A stretch of 10,886 bases of DNA, from contig CALERM010000023.1 of the NCBI GenBank assembly GCA_937907715.1, forward strand, positions 1 through 10,886, written 5' to 3'. Every line of letters begins with the position of its first letter. Within the stretch, counting starts at the first letter, position 1. Source of the DNA: an uncultured Clostridia bacterium. GTDB lineage: Bacteria > Bacillota > Clostridia > Oscillospirales > Oscillospiraceae. Of this stretch, positions 1-6,601 are shown one piece after another. The notes under the pieces are model-generated. The model was not told the origin of the DNA, ran no database searches, and was given only the letters and a program-made list of their open reading frames with translations. Both the position numbers and the translations under genes were made by a program.

Positions 1-723
1 CGAGGCGTCGGGCAGCAGAATCAGCGGCTGCTCGACCATGTTCCAGTAGTCGATGAAGACCAGAATGGCGATGGAATACAGTGCGCTGCGGCACTGGGGA
101 AGGCAGATGTCCCAGAAAATGTGCCACTCACCTGCGCCGTCCAGCTTCGCCGATTCAATCAGCGAGACCGGAATCCGGCGCATGGACTTGGTGAGCAGAA
201 ACACCGAAAACGGCGCAAACGCGCCCGGCAGAATGATTGCCCAGCGGGTGTTGAGCAGCCCCAAATAATCGGAGACCAGATAATTGGGCACCAGCGTCAC
301 CTGATAGGGCATGAGCATCAGAATGACGTAGGCGAAGAAGATGGTGTCCCGGATTTTGCCGCGCCACCTGGTAAAGCCGTAGGCGGCAATGGACGCCACT
401 GCCAGCTGCGCCAGCACAATCGGCGCGACCAGAATCACCGAGTTCCAGAATTTATAGAGGAAGTCCGGGCTTTTCAGCAGCACGGTAAAATACTGCGTGA
501 AGCTGACCTTGTCCGGAATGAATTTCAGATTGATTTTGTCTTTGATGTAGCTCTTGCCGTCGGTCGCGTTCTGAAACACCTGCCCGTAGTTGGCGGTGAT
601 TTCGCTCTGCGTCATGAACGAGTTCGTGATCGTCAGCACCGTCGGCATCAGAAACAAAAAGGCAAACACGGCGGCAAGCACGGTGAGCATGCCGCGGGAG
701 AAATAGCGCTTTTTCCGTCTCAT
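1..723 (-). CDS. Carbohydrate ABC transporter permease, MalG type (partial, C-terminus off the left edge)
   Basis: Inner-membrane permease of a CUT1-type sugar importer, pairing with the MalF-type permease encoded just upstream. The ATG at 723-721 opens 241 codons with no stop, so the last roughly 35-50 residues of a usual 275-300 residue protein lie outside the window. The first membrane segment is near residues 10-33, then an extracytoplasmic loop, with further segments near 90-115, 128-150 and 160-178. The cytoplasmic EAA loop that docks the ATPase is clear at about 190-211 (ESAKLDGAGEWHIFWDICLP), followed by a YWNMVEQPLILL stretch typical of MalG proteins. The start codon overlaps the stop of the upstream permease (ATGA, 723-720), so translation is probably coupled. 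The substrate cannot be read from the permease; family identity is secure. Confidence 0.93.
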   Translation of the reverse strand, partial: MRRKKRYFSRGMLTVLAAVFAFLFLMPTVLTITNSFMTQSEITANYGQVFQNATDGKSYIKDKINLKFIPDKVSFTQYFTVLLKSPDFLYKFWNSVILVAPIVLAQLAVASIAAYGFTRWRGKIRDTIFFAYVILMLMPYQVTLVPNYLVSDYLGLLNTRWAIILPGAFAPFSVFLLTKSMRRIPVSLIESAKLDGAGEWHIFWDICLPQCRSALYSIAILVFIDYWNMVEQPLILLPDAS

Positions 724-1619
724 CCCTCCACGTCCTTTCCAAAGTAGTTTTCAATGGCGAACAGAAGGGCAATGAGCGCGATAATCACGATTGCCAGCAT
801 GATTGCCGAGGCGGACAGGCGCTGGTAATCGAGGTTCTTGTTGTACATGTTGTTCATGAAATGCTGCAGCATGTAAAGTCCCTCATAGGGATAGTCGCCG
901 GACAGTAAGTAGATCTCGCGGAAGACCTTGAAGGAATTGATGATGGACAGAATCGTGACGAACAGGACCGTCGGCGATAAATAACGCAGCTTGATGTGGA
1001 AGAACTGATAGACCTTCGACGCGCCCTCGACCTCCGCGACCTCGAGCAATTCTTTCGGAATGTTGTTGAGCGCCGCCATGAATAGAATCATGTTGTAGCC
1101 GAGATTTTTCCACAGAAACAGCGTAATCACAACCACCATGCAGTAGTCGGATTTGAGCCAGTCGATCGCCTTCACGCCGAAGACGGACAGAAACTCGTTG
1201 ATCACACCGTTGGAGTGGAACAGCACCTGCCACACCAGAATGATCGACGCCACGGGGACCATCATGGGGCTTAAAAAGAACGTGCGGAACTGGCTTTTGA
1301 ACGGAATCCGGCACTCGAGCATCAGCGCCAGCGCCACCGCCAGCACCACCGCCAGCGGAACGGAAAGACCCGAAAAGACCGCCGTATTTTTGACCGCAAT
1401 CTGAAACGCGCCGTTGTTCCAGACGTTGATATAGTTTTTGAGTCCCACAAAGCTGTGGTCCAGCGCGCCTGCGATGAACGAATAATAGATGACCACGCAG
1501 AACGGCGCGACAAAGAAGATGAGCATGCCGAGAAAGCTCGGACCCGAGAAGCACAGGGACGCCAGAAAGTCCCGGATTTTCACGTTTACGCCGTTCCATA
1601 TTTTTTTTGCCTGCTTCAC
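720..1619 (-). CDS. Carbohydrate ABC transporter permease, MalF/UgpA type
   Basis: Inner-membrane permease, partner of the MalG-type protein, forming the channel of a CUT1-type sugar or oligosaccharide importer. The protein has 299 residues, the usual length for the short MalF/UgpA class. Hydrophobic segments lie near residues 27-50, 80-101, 120-134, 160-182, 215-232 and 270-288. The EAA motif for ATPase docking is at about 190-211 (ELLEVAEVEGASKVYQFFHI). The start is GTG at 1619-1617, with an AAAGGA-type ribosome binding site about 7 nt upstream; no better ATG lies in frame near it. The gene lies 91 nt after the solute-binding protein gene, and that gap carries a strong hairpin. It ends in a 4-nt overlap with the next permease. 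No ATPase gene accompanies the pair in the window. Confidence 0.94.
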   Translation of the reverse strand: MKQAKKIWNGVNVKIRDFLASLCFSGPSFLGMLIFFVAPFCVVIYYSFIAGALDHSFVGLKNYINVWNNGAFQIAVKNTAVFSGLSVPLAVVLAVALALMLECRIPFKSQFRTFFLSPMMVPVASIILVWQVLFHSNGVINEFLSVFGVKAIDWLKSDYCMVVVITLFLWKNLGYNMILFMAALNNIPKELLEVAEVEGASKVYQFFHIKLRYLSPTVLFVTILSIINSFKVFREIYLLSGDYPYEGLYMLQHFMNNMYNKNLDYQRLSASAIMLAIVIIALIALLFAIENYFGKDVEG

Positions 1620-1662
1620 GCTTCGGTCCTTTCTGTCTTTCGAAATCTGAATATTCGCGTCT

Positions 1663-1693
1663 CCGGAAGGACAGTATGATACTGCCCTTCCGG
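1663..1693 (-). promoter_or_regulatory. Intercistronic hairpin between binding-protein and permease genes
   Basis: Arm 1663-1677 pairs with 1679-1693 around a minimal loop centred on 1678. The outer arm is CCGGAAGG/CCTTCCGG and the inner arm is CAGTAT/ATACTG. The one irregular position (1671 with 1685) is a G-U wobble in minus-strand RNA but an A-C mismatch in plus-strand RNA, which supports function in the operon transcript. It begins 17 nt after the stop of the binding-protein gene and is not followed by a T-run, so it is not a classic terminator. A role as a 3'-end-protecting or processing structure, or a partial attenuator, is inferred. Confidence 0.75.
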
Positions 1694-1710
1694 ATTGGGT
1701 TTCTTACAAA

Positions 1711-4293
1711 TTACGACTGCTCGGCGACGTAGAGGTTGACTCTGGACTGAATCATGTTCGCCGTGTCGTCAAGGCTCTTTTCGCCTGCAAAGTATGCGGC
1801 TGCCTCGCCGGAGATGATGTTCAGAATGCTCTCGTCATAGCCGTAGACCGCGGTCGTGGCGTTGATGAGATCGAGAATCTGGTCCACCTGCTCCTGCGTC
1901 ATGGCGTAGATGCTGATCGAGCCGTCGTCATTGACGACCGAGCTGCCCGCCGAGCTGCCGATGACGACTGTTCCGGTCGCTGCCGTCTCCACAGACGTTG
2001 CTGTTTCTGCGGTTGCGGCGAACGACACGACGTTGCTGGCGGTGGAATAGGTCATCTTCGGGATGCGGATGGGGTTGCCGTTTTCATCCTTCATGACGTT
2101 GCCGTTTTCGTCGGTCTGGTATTCCTCGGTCATGGCGTCTTTTATTTTCTGGTCGAACGCCTTCTGGTTGATCGGGAAGTTCCAGACGTTGTAGCCGGAC
2201 TGATAGTCCTCGGTGAGGAACTGCTTCATGAAGTTCCACGCCGCGGTCTTGTCCGCGCAGGTCGAGGAAATGGCAATCGCGCCGTCAAACTGGAAGGCGT
2301 GGTTCGCCGTGCCGTCTTCGGACGGATAGCCGACAAACTTCACGCCGCCGTTGTAGCCGGTCAGCTGATAGAGCATATCCTCAAAGCTCGAAACGTACAT
2401 GTCGGTCATGAGCTGCTTGCCGGAATTCATGCGGTTCTGGGCAGTATCCTGATCTTCTTCGCTTGCGTTCTCCCAGTCGTAGGTGTCGGGGAACTGGTTG
2501 GCAAACTCGAGAAGCGCCTTGAATTCGTCCGAGTCGAAGTGCGCCCCGCCGTTCTCCCAGTCGACAAAGGCGTCGATGTTGCGGGAGATGCAGGTCTGGA
2601 GAATATCGGACTTCGTGCGGTACACGTCGAAGACCGACGCGCCGTCCTGGAGCTTTGTCATCGCGTCCTTGACTGCCGCAAGGTTCCACGTGTCGTAGTC
2701 GCCTGCGACCTTGTCGAGCGCGATTGCCGTGCTGATGGCGAACGTGCTCGGCAGCTGATAGAGCTTGCCGTCCGCACTTTCGAGCGCCTTGAGGACCGGC
2801 TGGACGAAGCTTTCACGGCTCAGATCAGCGTCTGCGTCAATCAGCTCGTAGAGATCCGTCAGGAAGCCCTTCGCCGCGTACTGCTCGACGGGCATATTGT
2901 AGGTGTCGATGTCGATCATGTCCGGCAGCTTACCCGAGAGCATCTCGGTGTTGAGCTTCTGGATGCCGGCGGTGTAATCGTCGTCGGTGTTATACTCGGA
3001 GTAGTCGCGCACGACGATGCGGTGGGTGTTGCTGGCGCGGTTGAACTTGACAATCGCGTCACGCATGTTCCAATCCAAATACATGCACGCGAAGGTCAGG
3101 ACCGTCTTGTTGACGACGCTTGCCGCGTCGACGCGCGTCATGACGATCAGCTGCATGGTGTTCTTCTGTGCCTGCTCGTCGTAGGTGCTTTCGAAGGCAA
3201 TTACGCGCCCATCGGGCAGGATGGAGTAGGAATTGATGTTGTTGGAGTTGATGTCGCACTCGAGCCAGTCGACGACCTTCTCCTTGGTATCGGTGTCGAA
3301 TTTATAGCCGTAGATGTTGCCGTTGTAGTCGTAGTAGATGTCGTATACATCGTCGCCGGGGAAGAAGTTGTAGGCGACGTCGGGAATCTTGACGGTGTCG
3401 CCCGTGAGCTTGCCGGTGGCGGGGTCAATCTGCTGGAAGACACGGCCGCTCTCTTCCGGCTTTGCTTCGTCATTTTTGTAATAGCATACGCCCACAACGC
3501 CGGCTTTCAGCTCGCACAGATCGCCGCCGTTTTCGCCCAGATCGACGGTCGCTTTTTTGTTGCCGTCCTGGTCGTAGATGTACACGTTCTGCCAGTCGCT
3601 GAGATAAACGTTGCCGCTGTTATCAACAAAGAAGCTCGAAACAGAGAAGGTATTGCCGTCTTCGTCGGTCTGGCTGAACTCGATGCGCTGAAGCTCTTTG
3701 CCGTCTGCGTCGAGATGCAGAAGCCCGGTCTTGTTTTCGCCCTCTTCATAGTAGTTGTACATGCTGTCGTCCGCCGCCAGATCTGCAGGCGGATTGTAGC
3801 GGTAGGTATAGCTGCTGTAGATTGCCCAGAGCGTGCCGTCGGCTGCTGCCTGGAGATTGCTGAGGTCCGAGCTGCCCAGCCAGCCTTCGGGAACCTCGGG
3901 CAGCTGGAATTCGGTCAGCTCTGTGCACGCGCCGGTCTCGACGTCCAGCTTGAACAGCGCCGAGCGGTAGTTGTCGTACTCGATTTCCTCGCCGTTCTCG
4001 TCGGTGTAGGTCTGCTTGCCGTCGAGGATGTTGCCGGTGAAGTAGAGGCTTGCACCCGAGATGGTTGAGGTATTTACATACTGGATGTTGTCGGGAATCG
4101 GAAGATATTCCGCCTCATAGGCGTACTTGCTGGTGCTTGCCGCCTTTTCATCGTTTGTTTCGGTTTTGGTTCCGGGATTATTGGAGGGATTTGCAGGGTC
4201 GGTCGTCTCACTGCCGTCTTTGGAGCAGCCGGCAAACATGCCCAGCAGCATCACAAGCGCCAGCAGCGCTGCAATCACACGATACGTTTTCAT
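1711..4293 (-). CDS. Large lipoprotein solute-binding protein with an N-terminal propeller-like region (ABC importer)
   Basis: Membrane-anchored extracellular receptor of the importer, 860 residues, about twice the length of a usual sugar-binding protein. The signal peptide is residues 1-22 with a lipobox-like FAGC and the lipidated Cys23, then a Ser/Thr/Asn/Pro linker to about 57. Residues 60-390 contain short strand-turn-strand units (ADGTLWAIYSS near 151, VDNSGNVYLSDW near 223, YDYNGNIYGYKF near 321, LPDGRVIAFES near 359), resembling beta-propeller blades. Residues 398-860 look like a family-1 extracellular solute-binding domain, with KFNRASN near 416 and SGKLPDMIDID near 453. An Ala/Thr/Ser/Val-rich insertion sits at about 757-790. 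The start is ATG at 4293, preceded by AAAGGAG 5 nt away and beginning a proper signal peptide; an in-frame ATG at 4362 would bury the signal peptide and overlaps the promoter. It is the first gene of the importer operon. The ligand is unknown; an oligosaccharide is likely from the permeases. Confidence 0.9.
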   Translation of the reverse strand: MKTYRVIAALLALVMLLGMFAGCSKDGSETTDPANPSNNPGTKTETNDEKAASTSKYAYEAEYLPIPDNIQYVNTSTISGASLYFTGNILDGKQTYTDENGEEIEYDNYRSALFKLDVETGACTELTEFQLPEVPEGWLGSSDLSNLQAAADGTLWAIYSSYTYRYNPPADLAADDSMYNYYEEGENKTGLLHLDADGKELQRIEFSQTDEDGNTFSVSSFFVDNSGNVYLSDWQNVYIYDQDGNKKATVDLGENGGDLCELKAGVVGVCYYKNDEAKPEESGRVFQQIDPATGKLTGDTVKIPDVAYNFFPGDDVYDIYYDYNGNIYGYKFDTDTKEKVVDWLECDINSNNINSYSILPDGRVIAFESTYDEQAQKNTMQLIVMTRVDAASVVNKTVLTFACMYLDWNMRDAIVKFNRASNTHRIVVRDYSEYNTDDDYTAGIQKLNTEMLSGKLPDMIDIDTYNMPVEQYAAKGFLTDLYELIDADADLSRESFVQPVLKALESADGKLYQLPSTFAISTAIALDKVAGDYDTWNLAAVKDAMTKLQDGASVFDVYRTKSDILQTCISRNIDAFVDWENGGAHFDSDEFKALLEFANQFPDTYDWENASEEDQDTAQNRMNSGKQLMTDMYVSSFEDMLYQLTGYNGGVKFVGYPSEDGTANHAFQFDGAIAISSTCADKTAAWNFMKQFLTEDYQSGYNVWNFPINQKAFDQKIKDAMTEEYQTDENGNVMKDENGNPIRIPKMTYSTASNVVSFAATAETATSVETAATGTVVIGSSAGSSVVNDDGSISIYAMTQEQVDQILDLINATTAVYGYDESILNIISGEAAAYFAGEKSLDDTANMIQSRVNLYVAEQS

Positions 4294-4312
4294 AATAGCT
4301 CCTTTCCGGTGC

Positions 4313-4326
4313 GGAGAACGTTCTCC
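4313..4326 (-). promoter_or_regulatory. 14-bp perfect palindrome in the importer leader (cre/LacI-family-like operator)
   Basis: GGAGAACGTTCTCC is a perfect palindrome with a central CG, between the importer promoter and the ribosome binding site, roughly +26 to +39 from the predicted start point. Against the published catabolite-response consensus TGWAANCGNTNWCA it matches 8 of 11 defined positions. LacI-family operators commonly have a central CG, so either CcpA roadblock repression or a dedicated LacI-type regulator is plausible. No such regulator gene is in the window. Confidence 0.5.
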
Positions 4327-4357
4327 ACAGGTTGTGTACAAATTTCGGTTCAATCCT

Positions 4358-4386
4358 ATCATAGCAGGCTTCCGGAGAAGTTGAAA
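4358..4386 (-). promoter_or_regulatory. Extended -10 promoter of the importer operon
   Basis: Reading the minus strand, TATGAT (4363-4358) is preceded by TGC, giving an extended -10. A weak -35 TTTCAA (4386-4381) lies 17 bp upstream. The start point would be near 4351, giving a leader of about 57 nt. The poor -35 fits a promoter needing an activator, and a tandem repeat lies just upstream. An imperfect inverted repeat (AGGCTT at 4390-4385 and AAGCCT at 4370-4365) spans the spacer and might be a further regulator site. Confidence 0.6.
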
Positions 4387-4400
4387 GCCTTGCGGGGCAA

Positions 4401-4419
4401 TTTTAAGAAAATTTTAAGA
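4401..4419 (-). promoter_or_regulatory. Tandem TTTTAAGA repeat, candidate response-regulator box upstream of the importer promoter
   Basis: On the plus strand TTTTAAGA occurs at 4401-4408 and again at 4412-4419, an 11-bp period. OmpR/PhoB-family regulators typically bind direct repeats about one helical turn apart. The proximal copy ends 37 bp before the -10 of the importer promoter, and the pair overlaps the last codons of the kinase gene. A near-identical pair precedes the response-regulator operon. Binding is inferred; an AT-rich UP element is the main alternative. Confidence 0.5.
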
Positions 4420-5763
4420 GGTTTGTTCTTCCTCTGCCGGAAGCGGCTGCGCGGGCAGGGTCAGGGTGACGGTAAAGGTGTCTTCCGTCTGGCTTTTTTC
4501 AAAGGTGCCTCCCATCTGGCGCATGATTTTCTCGCAGATGCGAAGCCCGATGCGGTTGCTCTCCACCTGCCCGGGGTTTTTCGCAATGGCGTTCTTCACG
4601 CACAGCGTCAGCGCGCCGCCCCCCTGCGCAACCAGCAGCGTCACCGGCTTTTGGGGGTCTGCATATTTGCAGATGTTGTCGGCAAGATTATCGAGAACCC
4701 GCTTGAAATACGAGACGTCCAGCTGAATGCGGCACGAAACCGGCTGCACCGCGCGGCGGATGGTATAGCCCTTCTGCTCGAGCATGACAAGCCCCTCTCC
4801 CACCATCTGGTCGAGCAGCGCCGACGCTTCATACGATTCCATCCGGATGGGAAGCTCCTGCGCGCCGAAGACCAGAGAGTACCGGAACAGCTCGTCGGTC
4901 AGCGTTTTGAGCTGGAGCGCGCGGCTGTAGGCGGCTTCCAGATAGCTTTTCATTTCCTCCGGCGAGCGGTACTGTCCGCTCAGCGCCAGATCAAGATAAC
5001 CCAGCAGCGCGGTCAGGGGGTTTCGGATGTCGTGGCTCATGGCGGAGATCAGGCTCTGGTTTTTTTCCAGCGCCTGCTGCTGCTCGTAGGTCTTTTTGAG
5101 AATCGACTTTCGCATCGACTCGACGCTCTCGGTCAGCCTTGCCAGCTCGTCGTCTCCGCTTGCCGTGAGCTGCAATTGCAGATTTCCGTCTCCGATCTGT
5201 CTCACCTCCTTGGAAATTTCCACAATCGCGCGCGTGATGCGCCGGTTGTAGATCAGCATGAAGATGGCAAACATGACGCACGCGAGCGCAATCGCGCCGA
5301 TCTGTACGGCGTCATAGAGCTTTGCCTCGGAAAAATCGTAGACCACCGCCTGAAACACGCCGTCTCTGAGATATACCGGGTAAGTAACCACGTCATATAA
5401 ATCGTCCAGACTTTCCGTGCCGGTGTTTTCCTCGTCGATGCCCCACCATCCGGCTTCCAATGCCAGACGGCGGTCCTTATACAATAAAATATAGGTATCG
5501 TCCTGCGAGATTGCCCAGCGGGAGATCATCTCGGTGTCGCGCGAGGAGAGACCAAATTCCCGCGCGTAGGTCTGAAAGGACGAAACCGTGGCAAGATTTC
5601 TCCGGTTCTGCGCCTCTGTGCTCATGTATACGCGCTCCACGAGCGCCTGCCCGATGGTGTCGGTCAGAAGAAAGATGCCGATGGCGGCGAGCAGCGCAGC
5701 GAGCATGGTTGCGAGAAGCTTGCGGTGCAGCGTGCGAAGACGCGGCTTTTTTCCGTTAGTCAA
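4414..5763 (-). CDS. Two-component sensor histidine kinase, VanS/EnvZ-like
   Basis: Membrane sensor that autophosphorylates on histidine and passes the phosphate to the adjacent response regulator. The protein has 449 residues. TM1 is near 16-36, an extracytoplasmic sensing region of about 115 residues follows (37-152), and TM2 is near 153-172. A HAMP linker lies at about 173-225. The HisKA dimerisation helix carries His244 in SHDIRNPL, and the ATPase domain runs from about 345 to 438 with the N-box DNLADN (358-363). The usual DxGxG (G1) motif is replaced by KNAIAKN at 390-396, while a shortened G2 loop (NRIGLRI, 403-409) remains. The start is TTG at 5763-5761, overlapping the regulator gene by 8 nt, with GGAAGGGG about 7 nt before it. 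The next in-frame Met (residue 20) would cut into TM1. The signal is unknown; a link to the importer substrate is inferred from position. Confidence 0.92.
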   Translation of the reverse strand: MTNGKKPRLRTLHRKLLATMLAALLAAIGIFLLTDTIGQALVERVYMSTEAQNRRNLATVSSFQTYAREFGLSSRDTEMISRWAISQDDTYILLYKDRRLALEAGWWGIDEENTGTESLDDLYDVVTYPVYLRDGVFQAVVYDFSEAKLYDAVQIGAIALACVMFAIFMLIYNRRITRAIVEISKEVRQIGDGNLQLQLTASGDDELARLTESVESMRKSILKKTYEQQQALEKNQSLISAMSHDIRNPLTALLGYLDLALSGQYRSPEEMKSYLEAAYSRALQLKTLTDELFRYSLVFGAQELPIRMESYEASALLDQMVGEGLVMLEQKGYTIRRAVQPVSCRIQLDVSYFKRVLDNLADNICKYADPQKPVTLLVAQGGGALTLCVKNAIAKNPGQVESNRIGLRICEKIMRQMGGTFEKSQTEDTFTVTLTLPAQPLPAEEEQTS

Positions 5764-6448
5764 TCTGATACCCCTTCCCCCAGATGGTCCGGATCAGACG
5801 GGGATTTGCCGGGTCGTCCTCGAGCTTCTTGCGCAGGTTCACGATATGTACCATCACGGTGTTGTTGGATGCAGGCATGTATTTTTCGTGCCATACGCCC
5901 TCGTAGATCTGCGCGACAGACACAACGCTTCCGCGGTGGTCCGCCAGAAACTGCAGAATCGAAAACTCCGTCTCCGTCAGCTCCAGCGCCTCGCCGCCGC
6001 GCAGAATGCGCCGGTTTTCCTCGTCGAGCACGACGTCGCTTTTGAGCTGCTTGCCCGCGACCTTGCCCTTGTAGACGCGGTAGCGGCGGATGAGCGAGTC
6101 GACCTTCATCAGAAGCTCCCCGTGGGAAAAGGGCTTTGCCAGATAGTCGTCGCCGCCGGACTGATACGCTTCGAGCTTATCCTGCTCCTGCGTTCTTGCC
6201 GTGAGGAACAGAATCGGCGCGCTGCTGATGCGGCGGATTTCCTTACTTGCCTCAATGCCGGAAAGCTCGGGCATCATGATATCGAGAATGATCAGATCCA
6301 GCTCGAGGTCCTGCTGCGCCGCCTGCACGGCAAGCCGCCCGTTCGGCGCCTCGGTCACATGATAGCCGCGTCCCTCCAGCAGAATGCGGATGATGCGGCG
6401 GATATCCGGCTCGTCGTCGACAACGAGAATGCGGATGCTCTGGTCCAT
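5756..6448 (-). CDS. OmpR/VanR-family response regulator
   Basis: DNA-binding transcription factor controlled by phosphorylation from the downstream kinase. The protein has 230 residues, standard for the family. The receiver domain (about 5-118) has the acidic pocket Asp11/Asp12, phosphoacceptor Asp56 in LDIMMPE, Thr83 and Lys105 in LAKPF. The winged-helix output domain is about 130-230, with LTETEFSILQFLA and the C-terminal RTIWGKGYQID wing typical of VanR-like proteins. The start is ATG at 6448, preceded by GGAGGG 5 nt away. It leads the two-gene operon with the kinase. A tandem TTTTAAGA repeat upstream of its promoter suggests autoregulation, and the matching repeat upstream of the importer promoter suggests its main target. 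Confidence 0.95.
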   Translation of the reverse strand: MDQSIRILVVDDEPDIRRIIRILLEGRGYHVTEAPNGRLAVQAAQQDLELDLIILDIMMPELSGIEASKEIRRISSAPILFLTARTQEQDKLEAYQSGGDDYLAKPFSHGELLMKVDSLIRRYRVYKGKVAGKQLKSDVVLDEENRRILRGGEALELTETEFSILQFLADHRGSVVSVAQIYEGVWHEKYMPASNNTVMVHIVNLRKKLEDDPANPRLIRTIWGKGYQID

Positions 6449-6481
6449 GGAATCCCTCCAAGTTCTGTTTGCGTTTTTCCC

Positions 6482-6510
6482 ATTGTATCACACGCCGCCG
6501 GTATTTTTGC
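6482..6510 (-). promoter_or_regulatory. Extended -10 promoter of the two-component operon
   Basis: On the minus strand TACAAT (6487-6482) is preceded by TGA, an extended -10. The -35 position 17 bp upstream (GCAAAA, 6510-6505) matches the consensus poorly. The start point is near 6475, giving a leader of about 27 nt. The weak -35 directly behind a direct repeat fits activation by an OmpR-type regulator. Confidence 0.6.
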
Positions 6511-6513
6511 GGA

Positions 6514-6531
6514 TTTTAAGAATTTTTAAGA
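6514..6531 (-). promoter_or_regulatory. Tandem TTTTAAGA repeat, candidate response-regulator box upstream of its own operon
   Basis: On the plus strand TTTTAAGA occurs at 6514-6521 and 6524-6531, a 10-bp period. The proximal copy ends 3 bp from the -35 position and 26 bp from the -10 of the regulator promoter. That is 11 bp closer than the matching pair at the importer promoter, so both pairs sit on the same helix face. It is also in the region shared with the divergent pseudouridine synthase promoter and might affect that gene. Confidence 0.5.
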
Positions 6532-6544
6532 TCATGGAAGGTCG

Positions 6545-6572
6545 TGGACTTTTGGAAAACTTCTGATATAAT
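6545..6572 (+). promoter_or_regulatory. Promoter of the pseudouridine synthase gene
   Basis: TGGACT (6545-6550), a 16-bp spacer and a perfect TATAAT (6567-6572) preceded by TGA (extended -10). It is divergent from the two-component promoter. The start point is near 6579, leaving a leader of about 23 nt that contains the ribosome binding site. Confidence 0.65.
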
Positions 6573-6601
6573 GAAATCAATCCCCCGAAAAGGAGCTTTT
6601 C

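Noticed and set aside
2299..4068. 589-codon open frame on the plus strand opposite the binding-protein gene
   Set aside because: Translation is Val/Asp/Ala-rich with no family signature, and there is no convincing ribosome binding site. The opposite strand has a clear lipoprotein with signal peptide. It is a GC-driven shadow.
4294..4362. 23-residue N-terminal extension of the binding protein from an ATG at 4362
   Set aside because: It would put a polar segment before the signal peptide and start at the -10 box itself. The ATG at 4293 has an ideal AAAGGAG site.
4365..4413. Possible terminator between the kinase and binding-protein genes
   Set aside because: AGGCTT/AAGCCT makes only a 6-bp stem with a 13-nt loop and no T-run, so read-through from the kinase operon is possible.
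4309..5400. 363-codon open frame on the plus strand opposite the kinase gene
   Set aside because: The opposite strand encodes a kinase with His box and N-box; this frame has no motif and covers the importer promoter.
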